Source: Heterohyrax brucei (taxonomy: Eukaryota > Chordata > Mammalia > Hyracoidea > Procaviidae). Taken from it: 64,000 nucleotides of DNA. The number at the start of each line of letters is the position of its first letter. Position 1 is the first letter of the stretch. Positions 56,165-64,000 of the stretch are shown piece by piece. The position numbers were made by a program, and so were the translations under genes. Location of the stretch: contig CM053143.1 in the NCBI GenBank assembly GCA_028571685.1, forward strand, positions 153,754,329 to 153,818,328. The letters are read 5' to 3'. A model generated the notes under the pieces. It did no database searches. It had not been told where the DNA came from and saw only the letters and a program-made list of their open reading frames with translations.

Positions 56165-59100
56165 TTGGCTAGTTTTGTTTATAAGTAGACCACTAAAGAT
56201 TCTCCCGTGCATCTGTCAGTTTACTGTACTGTGGGGGTTTATGTGGTGCTGTGATGTTAGAAGCTATATTGCTGGTATTCAAATATCAGCAGGGCCACCC
56301 ATGGCGGACAGGTTTCAGCTGAGTATCCAGACTAAGACAGTGTAGGAAGAAGAACCCAGCAGTCTACTTCTAAAAGCCTCAGCCAATGAAAACCTTATGA
56401 ATAGCAGCTGAACACTGTCTGAGGTGGTGCTGGAATATGAACCCCTCAGGCTGGAAGGCACTCAGAATACAACTGGGGAAGAGCTTCCTCCTCAAGGTAC
56501 AGTTGTCTGTAATGTCAGGGATGGAGTGAAGCTTTTGATACCTTCCTTTGTTGATATAGCACAACTTAAAGTGAGAAAAAACAGCTGCAAACATCCCTTA
56601 ATAATCAAACTGTGGAATTAATCATCAGAATGTGGGATGTATGAAGTGTGAATGTAGGAAAATTGGAAATTGTAAAAAATGAAATAAAACACATAAACAT
56701 TGATATCCTAAACATTAGTAAACTAAAATGAGCTGGTATTGGCCATTTTGCATTGGACAACAATATGGTTTACTATGCCAGGAACGACAACTTGAAGAGG
56801 AATGACACTACATTCATCATTAAAAAGAATGCTTCAAGATCTATCTTGAAGTACAGCACTGTCAGTGATAGGATAATATCCACAGGCCTACAAGAACAAC
56901 CAGTTAATATGGCTGTTATTCAAACTGACACACCAGCCACTAATGCCAAAGATGAAGACTTTGAAAATTATCACCAACTCCTGCAGTCTGAAATTGATCT
57001 AACGTACAATCAGGATGCATTGAATAATTACTGGCGATTGGAATGCAAAAGCTGGAAATAAAAAGGAAAGATTGGTAGTTGGAAAATATGGCCTTGGTGA
57101 TAGAAATGATGCCTGAGATCGCATGATAGAGTTTTGCAAGACCAACAGCTTCTTCTGTGCAGATACCATTTTTCAACAGCATAAGGATTACACACGTGGC
57201 CTTTGCCAGATGGAGTGTACGGGAATCAAATCAACTACATCTGTGGAAAAAGACAGTGGAAAAGCTCAAAATTGTCAGACAGAACAAGGCTAGGGGCCAA
57301 GTGTGGGATAGACTATCAATTGCCTATATGTCAGTTCAACTGGAGGCTGAAGAAAATTGCGACAAGTCCATGAGAGCTGAAGTGTGACCTTGAGTATATT
57401 CCACCTGAATTTGGAAATCATTTCAAGAGTAGATTTGACACATTGAAAATGACCAAAGACCAGATGACCTGTGCAAGGATATCGTACATGAAGACCACAA
57501 GAGGTTCTCAAAAAGACAAGAAAGAGATGACCAAAATGGATGTCGAAAGAGACTCTCAAACTTGCTGTCAAACACTGAGTAGCTAGAGCAAAAGGAAGAA
57601 ATGATGAAGTAAAAGAGGCTGAACAAAAGATTTCAAAAGGGGCTCAAGAAGACGGAGCAGAATATAATGACATTTGCAAAGACCTGGAGATAACAAAGAA
57701 ACAAGAGGGAAGAACATGGCTGGCATTTCTCAAGCTGAAAGAATGGAAGAAAAAATACAAGGCTCAAGTTGCAAAACTGAAGGACTCTAAGGGGAAAATA
57801 TTAAATGACTAGGGAAGCATCAAAAAAAGATGGAAGGAATACACAGTCATAACACCAAAAAGAACTGGTTGACTTTTAACCATTTCAGGAGGCAGTATAT
57901 GATCACAAACCCATGGTACTACAGGAAGAGGTCCAAGCTGTACTGAAAAGCATTGGCAAAAAACAAGGTTACAGGACTTGATGGACTACCAATGCAAATG
58001 TTTCCACAAATTAATATAGTGTTGGAAATGCTCACTCAACTATGCCAAAAGTTTAGAAGATAGCTATCTGACCAACTAATTGGAAGAGATCCATATTTAT
58101 GCCTGTTTTCAGGAAAGGTGGTCCATCTTAATGCAGAAATTATGAACAGTATCATTATTATTACGCATAAGTAAAATTTTGCTGAAGATCATTCAAAAGC
58201 AACTGCAGCAGTAAATTTGACAGGGAACTGCCAGAAACTCAAGCCAGATTCAGAAGAGGGTGTAGAATGAGGAATATTATTGCTGATGTCACATGGATCC
58301 TGTGTGAAAGCAGAGAATACCAACAAGATGTTTACCTGTTTTTTTATTGACTATGCAAAATCATTCAACTGTGTGAAGCATAACAAATTATGGACAACAT
58401 TTTGAAGAAGGAGAATTCTAGAACATTTCATTGTGCATATGAGGAACCTGTACAAAGATGAAGAGGTAGTCACTGGAACAGAACAAGGGGATACCAAGTG
58501 GTTTAAAGTTAGGGTGTATGTCAGGGTTGTATCTTTTCACCATACTTATTCAGTATGTATGATGAGCAAATAATCTGAGAATCTGGATTATATAAGGAAG
58601 AACAGGCATCAGTGTTGGAGGAAGACACATTAATAACCTGCATTAGGTAAATAACACAACCTTACTGCAAGTGAAGAGGACTTGAAGCACTTGCTAATCA
58701 AGATCAAAAGCTACAGCCTTTAGTATGGATTACACCTAAATACAAAAAAAATAAAATTTCTCACAATTGAACCAACAATGATAAACAGAAAAGAGATTGA
58801 AGCTGTCATGGAATTTATTTTACTTGGTCTACAATCAACACCCCTGGAAGCAGCTGTCAAGAAATCAAATGATGCATTACATTGGGCAAATTTGCTGCAA
58901 AAGATGTCTTTAAAGTGTTGAAAAGCAAAGACACAACCTTGAAGACTAAGGTACGAGTGACTCAAATCTTAGTGTTTTCAGTCATTTCATATGCCTGGAA
59001 AGCTGGACAATGATGAAGACAGAAGAAGAATTGATGTCTTTGAATTACAGTATTGGCAATGAATATTGAATATACCATGGACTGTCAGAAGAAAGAACAC

Positions 59101-59330
59101 ATCCCTCTCAGAAGGAATATAGCCAGAATGTTTCTTAGACGCAAGGATGTCAAGACTGTCTCGCTTTGGACATGTTAGCAGGAGGTATCAGTTCCTGGAG
59201 AAGGACATCATGCTTGGGAAGTGGAATGCCAGTGAAAAAGAGGAAGACTGTCAATGGGATGGGTTGACACAGGCCTGCAACAATGGGCTCAAGCATAGCA
59301 AGGATGGTGAGGATTAACCATTCATAAATT
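56165..59330 (+). pseudogene. Nearly full-length RTE/BovB LINE, inactive
   Basis: About 3.2 kb in RTE order. A 5'UTR-like part runs 56165-56600. The apurinic endonuclease region spans about 56750-57400, where 'attactggcgattggaatgc' at 57029 encodes the ITGDWN-type catalytic motif in a shifted frame. A linker with 'QVWDRLSIAYMSVQLEAEE' follows. The reverse transcriptase is at about 57900-58700 ('tttattgactatgcaaaatc' for the YAK/F box and 'catcagtgttggaggaagac' further on). A C-terminal end and tail run to about 59330. It has many stops and frameshifts. RTE elements have one ORF and need no LTR. In Afrotheria they mobilise AfroSINEs through the shared 3' tail. Confidence 0.9.
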
Positions 59331-60421
59331 TCTAATGACTTAAAATTAGTGGTTAGAAAGTGCCATAGAAGTACGTATGTTTCTGTGTCTAAGTTCAGAA
59401 ATTGTTTCTAATCTCACACTATAAGTGACTCATATATACATGGATTGAAAACATTGTAAGAGCAGACATAATAGTGACTTTTATGTAGGTAGTTTGAGAG
59501 CACCACAGAAAGCATGTGTAAGAGGGTTACTGCGGTGAACCAGAAAAAAGAAGGTGGCTTTGGCCACCATGAGAGTGGTGGAAATTATCACAGGTGTTTC
59601 GCCACTAGATGTATTTCAGAGAAAAAACTCATCAAATATGCTCATAAATTGAATGTGGAGTTTGAATGAAAGTGAGGAGTCAAAAATTACATCAAGGATT
59701 TTGTCCCAAGCAACTGGAAAAATGGAAGTATAATTTATTGAGATGAGAGAGGATGCAAAAGGGACAGGTTCACAGTTTTTAGAAGTGGGAATTCAATTGT
59801 TAGGTTTGAACAAAAATGATGAGAAATCCCTATTAGAAACCCAAGTGGGGAAGTTTGGATGTAAGAGTCTGGGGTTTAGGAAAGAAGGCGGGGCTGAAGA
59901 TGGTAATTTGGAAATTGTTAGCAAATAGATGGTTTTGAAGTTATGGACCAGGATGCGAATGCAGGAAATTAGAGAAGAGGGCTAAGACTGATTTGGGGGT
60001 GTTCTAGGTCGGAGAAATGAGATGGACCTTGAAGGAGACTGGGAAGAAATACTCAGCGGGTCAGAGGAAAGTTTCAGGGAGTGTGGGTGTCCTAGAAGAC
60101 AAGTAATAAAGTGTTTTTTAAACTCTTTCAACTGAGATAAATGTGACTAATCAAGTTAAGTAAAAACTGAGAATTGATCACTGGATTTGGCAAAATGGAA
60201 GTCACCGGTGACATTTAAAAGAGTTGTTTCTCTTGAGTGGTGGGGAAGGAAACGTGATGGAAGCGGGTTTGATGCAATGAGAGACAAGCAACTGGAGACA
60301 GCAAGCCAAAAAAGTCTTTCAAGGAATTTTGGCACAAAGACAAGCAAAGAGGAGGAAGTTGTGGGTTCGACGGGAGGGACTTTTCTCAAAAAGGTGAGAA
60401 AAATTGTAGTATCCTCTGTTA
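59331..60421. repeat. Probable ancient interspersed repeat, unnamed
   Basis: The middle part (about 59640-60330) has the wording of a widespread old mammalian repeat ('gagaattgatcactggattt', 'acaagcaactggagacagca'). I cannot assign a name. ORFs of 61-101 codons in it are not convincing. Confidence 0.4.
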
Positions 60422-60586
60422 ACTGGGGAAACACTAGCAGTGTACTGGTTAACTGCTGCATCTGCTAACCAAAAAGCTGGCAGTTTGAATCCACCAGGTT
60501 CTCCTTGGAAACTCTGTGGAGCAGGGCTACACCATCCTGTAGGGTCACTATGAGTTAGAATTGACTCAACAGCGTGGGTTTTTATT
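60422..60586 (+). repeat. AfroSINE, sense
   Basis: Complete copy with tail 'gagttagaattgactcaaca'. The sequence 'gttaactggg' precedes it and 'gctaactgggat' follows at about 60589, a likely target duplication. Confidence 0.9.
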
Positions 60587-60777
60587 ATGCTAACTGGGAT
60601 TATATATTTGAGCAGAAAAATGCTAGAGAGAGGGGAATTGCAAGTTTGCTTTCCTTTTATAGACGAGCAGAGTGAAACCCAATGCTTACTTGAATCTTTT
60701 GGCACATAGTTCATTCAAAAGAACAGAAGATATAACGGGCAGGTAGAGTTTTAGGGAGTGTAATGGACTGAATTATA

Positions 60778-60943
60778 CCAAAAAACCAAACCCACTGTTG
60801 TCGAGTCAATTCATAGCAACTCTACAGGACTGAGTAGAACCACCCCATGGAGTTTCCAAGGAGTTCTTGGTGGATTTGAACTGCCAGCCTTTTGCTCAGC
60901 AGCTGTAGCACTTAATCCACTATGCCACTAGGGTTTCCAGATT
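60778..60943 (-). repeat. AfroSINE, antisense, inside the LTR
   Basis: Tail 'gtcgagtcaattcatagcaa' to head 'tccactatgccactagggtt'. It splits the first 20 bp of the outer LTR from the rest. Confidence 0.92.
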
Positions 60944-61043
60944 GGATTGTTTTCCCCCACCCCCAAACATGTGTATCACTTTGGCTGGGCCAAGATTCCT
61001 GGTGCTTTTTTGTTTTCCAGTATGTTGTAAGTCCTGTTTCTAC

Positions 61044-61620
61044 GATGCTGTTTTAGTCATCTAGTGCTGCCCTGGCAGAAATACCACAAAGTGGATGGCT
61101 TTAACAAAGGAAAGTTTATTCTTGTAGTCCAGTAGGCTACAAGTCCAAATTCAGGGTGTCCGCTCCAGAAGAAGGCTTTCCGTCTGTTGGCTCTGGAGGA
61201 AAGCCTTTGTGTTGCATCAGTCTTCTTCGTTCAGGGAGCATCTTGGTGCAGGAATCTCAGGTCTGAAGGATGCACTCTTCTTCCAGTGCTGCTTTCTTGA
61301 TGGTGTGAGGTTCTCAACTCTCTCCTTGCTTCCTTTTCCTTTTATTTCTCATAAGATGGAAGAATAAAAAGGTGGTGCAAGCCACACTCCAGGGAAACTC
61401 CCTTTAAAATGATGCAAGCAGGTAATCTTACGAAGGGATTTACAGTCCCACCCTAATCCTCTCTAACATAATCTACTCTGTTAACCACAGGCAGTGATTA
61501 GGATTTACAGCATCAAAAATATCACAAAAGGGAGGGCAATCAAAGAATACAGGGAATCCTGGCCCAGTCAAATGACTACACATGTTTTTGGGGGGACACA
61601 ACTCAATCCCTAACAGATGT
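61044..61620 (-). mobile_element. Inner MaLR-type solo LTR, antisense
   Basis: The LTR is 61049-61615, starting TGTTTTAG and ending CTAACA. The flanks gatgc (61044-61048) and gatgt (61616-61620) are a 5-bp duplication with one difference. It is the same family as its host LTR but inverted. Confidence 0.9.
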
Positions 61621-61661
61621 TAATGAGGGAGGTTGGGCAGTGGTTGTATTAGTGAAAATAA

Positions 61662-61713
61662 AAACCAAACCTACTGTCATCGCGTGGATTCTGACTCATA
61701 GTGACCCCATCCT
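61662..61713 (-). repeat. AfroSINE tail fragment, antisense
   Basis: Only 'ctactgtcatcgcgtggatt' and adjoining tail sequence remain. Confidence 0.75.
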
Positions 61714-62039
61714 CAATCTATAAGAATGTGTTGTGCCTTGAGACAATCTCTTGGGATATAAAAGAAAAGGAAGTAAGCAGAGAGTTGGGGACCTCATGCC
61801 GCCAGGAAAGAAGCACTGGGAGCAGAGTGTGTCCTTTAGACCCTGGATCTCTGTGCCTCAGAAGCTCCCAGTCGGGGGCAAGATTGACGATAAGGACCTT
61901 CTTCCAAAGCCAACAGAGAAAGACTTTCCCTGAATTTGGACTTTCAGTCTACTTTTCTGTGAAAAAAAATGATTTTCTCTTTGTTAAAGCCATCTACTTA
62001 TGGTATTTCTGTTACAGCAGCACTAAATGACTAAGACAG

Positions 62040-62789
62040 GGAAGATGTGAACATCTTCTTTTGGTTGCATTGATTCTCTCTGTGAAGTGAAGCACATCAC
62101 CAAATGAGAATGAGGACGGGGATATTGGAAGAGAGAAGGTGTGAAGCAGGAGAGTTGGAAAGTGGATGGAGTGAGAAAGACTTCCTCTTGAGGTGGGGGC
62201 CCCATCATGGATTTAAAGTGAAGTGGTCAGCATGGGTGTGTATTTTCTCCAACTACACTGAGCCACCTGGTCTTAGCATGGTTCCAGGGACAGCTGGATC
62301 ACACTTGGGTTGGAGAGAACAAAGTAGCTAAGAGTGAACACAGAGGGATAACTAAAGGGAAGAATCACAGACTTTCTGTCCAGTGCACTAGTGTCTGTGT
62401 TTGGGTTTAGCTCTGTGGGCTTGGAGAGTTGTTGGCACCAGAAAGAAGGCACTGAAAGTGGCAACTGGAAGTGAGACGCTGGCATTTGGGACTATGGATG
62501 GCTGGGGTGAAGTCACTGGGAATGACAATGCCTAGGGTATAATAAGGGAGTACACGGATGATGTAGGGGCAGGACAAGGTCTTAGAGGGGAGAAGATCGA
62601 GGAGCTGAAAAGCTCTGCATAGGTATTGAAATCAGAATTATGCCAGGAGTTAGATTAGATTCAGACAAGTTCGTGATAAAATACTCGATGAATCAGGGAG
62701 TGATGAGGCTTGTAGGTGACCTTAATCGGCAGAAGCAGGTTTCTAGGGAATGAAAAAGAGATCGTGAATTGGAAGTAGCAACGAGAACC
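62040..62789. other. Stretch without recognised gene
   Basis: Purine-rich sequence that may be a further piece of an ancient repeat like that at 59.6-60.3 kb. Short ORFs are unsupported. Confidence 0.4.
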
Positions 62790-62930
62790 GAGGAAGCCTA
62801 ACACTCTAACCAAAAGGTTGTGGGTTGAGTCTACCCAGAGGTGCCTTAGAAGAAAGTCTGGCCATCTACTTCTGAAAAATCAGCTACTGAAAATCTGTGG
62901 ACAGCAGGACCACTCTGACACACATGGGTT
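62790..62930 (+). repeat. AfroSINE, long variant, sense
   Basis: Head is short. The RTE-derived middle 'ggccatctacttctgaaaaa' and a diverged tail are present. Confidence 0.8.
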
Positions 62931-63049
62931 TTCTTTGAGCCGGAGGGAACCCTGTACTTGAGGTGTGACGGGCATGGTTCAGAAATCAGGCACAGCTAGA
63001 GGCAGCTTTGCTCAGGAGCAAGTGTCGCTCTTCAAGTGCCCCATCTTCT

Positions 63050-63165
63050 CCAAGCTGTAATGAAGTCACCTGTGGAGCGTTTTAAGTATGACTATAGTAC
63101 TGATGCCTAATCCTGTCCCAGATCACTTAGATAAGACTTTCTGGGCATGCATGAGCGTTCCTGCC
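63050..63165. repeat. MER5-like hAT MITE remnant
   Basis: 'gaagtcacctgtggagcgtt' followed by 'actgatgcctaatcctgtcc' has the MER5-type pattern. Tentative. Confidence 0.45.
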
Positions 63166-63275
63166 TTCCCACATTGAACTACATTTGATGATATTCAATG
63201 TTTTTGTACTTCTTAGGATGTACAGTAGTGTCTCATGGTTGTCCTAATTTGTATTTTCCCATGTCCTAATGATAT

Positions 63276-63420
63276 GCAGCCCTGGTGGCAGGGTAGTTAA
63301 GAGGTCAGGCTGCTTAACTGCAAGGTCAGCAGTTTGAACCTACCAGCTCCTCCTTGGAAAACCTGCGGGACAGTTGTACTCTGCTTATGGTTGTTAGGAA
63401 TTAGAATCAACTGGATGACC
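63276..63420 (+). repeat. AfroSINE, sense
   Basis: Head 'gccctggtggcagggtagtt', body 'ccagctcctccttggaaaac' and a diverged tail are in order. Confidence 0.9.
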
Positions 63421-63552
63421 ACAGATATGTCCTGCATATGATTATCTTTTCTTTTCTTTTTTTATTTTTGAGCTATTTCTTTGTCCGTTGTTCATTTATT
63501 CATATCTTCCCCCCCCCCGCCCCCGGGCTTTCTGCAGCTTCGAATTTTGTTT

Positions 63553-64000
63553 TTTTAAAAAAAGCATTTTCAGTGAAGGTTTACACAACAGTTTACGTTC
63601 AATTAAGCAATGTCTGCGCAAGTTGTTTGATGACATTGGTTACCTTATTGTCATTTCCCCTCTGGTTGTTCTGTTTCTGTTAATCTAGTTTTCCTTCCCC
63701 CTTACATTCTCATCTTTGTTTTACTATAACTGCTGACCATTTGGTCTCATGTACATGATTTTCTAAAGAAGCATAGTTCTTACGAGAGATATTCAATATG
63801 ATTATTTTAGTCAATTTGTTATTTAGTTACAAAGCAACTCAAGGGTTGGAGTAACTGAGAAGCAGTATGCTCAGGGAGTCCTCTAGTCTCAGTTGGTCTG
63901 TATGTCTTTATTTTTTTTATAAAGGAATTTGAGGCTCTGTTCCACCTTTTTTCTCTCATTCTATCAGGATCCATCTCTTGTGGTCCTGATGAGAACAGTT
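63553..64000 (-). repeat. L1 3'UTR, antisense, continuing beyond the window
   Basis: After a C-run and poly(A/T)-rich end at 63510-63560, the order 'cagtgaaggtttacacaaca', 'gctgaccatttggtctcatg' and 'tctgttccaccttttttctc' matches afrotherian L1 3'UTRs read backwards. The rest of the L1, if present, lies to the right. Confidence 0.7.

Larger units (their letters stand above)
60758..62036 (+). repeat. Outer MaLR-type LTR, sense, with nested insertions
   Basis: Begins 'tgtaatggactgaattatac' and ends 'agcactaaatgactaagaca'. Removing the nested SINE (60778-60943), the inverted LTR (61049-61615) and the SINE piece (61662-61713) leaves one ordinary LTR. ORF 61701-62030 is chance. Confidence 0.85.

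Overview
This is a vertebrate nuclear window, almost certainly from an afrotherian mammal. Elephant, manatee/dugong or hyrax fit best. The evidence is about thirty copies of the tRNA-derived AfroSINE family, many fragments of the RTE/BovB-type LINE that shares the SINE tail, L1 elements with the long 3'UTR typical of afrotherian L1s, mammal-wide MIR copies and MaLR-type LTRs. It is not bacterial, and almost every ORF in it is a chance ORF or a piece of a retroelement.

Host gene content is sparse. A CpG island (about 29990-30620) with clustered GC boxes holds a good splice donor on the minus strand at 30324/30323. About 14.2 kb further along the minus strand, a candidate first coding exon (16109-15769) has a splice acceptor 8 nt before an ATG and encodes 111 residues of an acidic, low-complexity N-terminus that I do not recognise. 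Together they suggest the 5' end of a minus-strand gene whose other exons lie to the left, unseen or outside the window.

Layout: 1-11.9 kb is SINE/MIR/RTE-rich intronic-type DNA. 11.9-14.75 kb is a 5'-truncated sense L1. 15.1-16.1 kb is an RTE fragment plus the coding exon. 16.2-21.8 kb is a cluster of MLT/MaLR LTRs. 22-29.9 kb is SINE-dotted single-copy DNA. 30-30.6 kb is the CpG island. 31.5-32 kb holds two mariner fragments head to head. 32.2-46.8 kb is a stack of nested antisense L1s containing ORF1, ORF2, 3'UTRs and repeated 5' modules. 47-49.5 kb is LTR, SINE and RTE.

49.5-52.8 kb is a young endogenous retrovirus. 52.8-59.3 kb holds RTE copies, including a nearly full-length one at 56.2-59.3 kb. 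59.6-64 kb is old repeat, nested MaLR LTRs, and an antisense L1 3'UTR running off the right edge.

The most notable object is the class II (betaretrovirus-like) endogenous retrovirus at 49499-52834. It has two 283-bp LTRs differing at one base, a perfect 6-bp target duplication, a primer-binding site, a leader splice donor, a leader array of short hairpin-forming repeats, an open 337-codon gag that stops inside capsid, no pro-pol, and a frameshifted env remnant. A recent insertion that had already lost pol must have been mobilised in trans, so it probably belongs to a defective, non-autonomous family.
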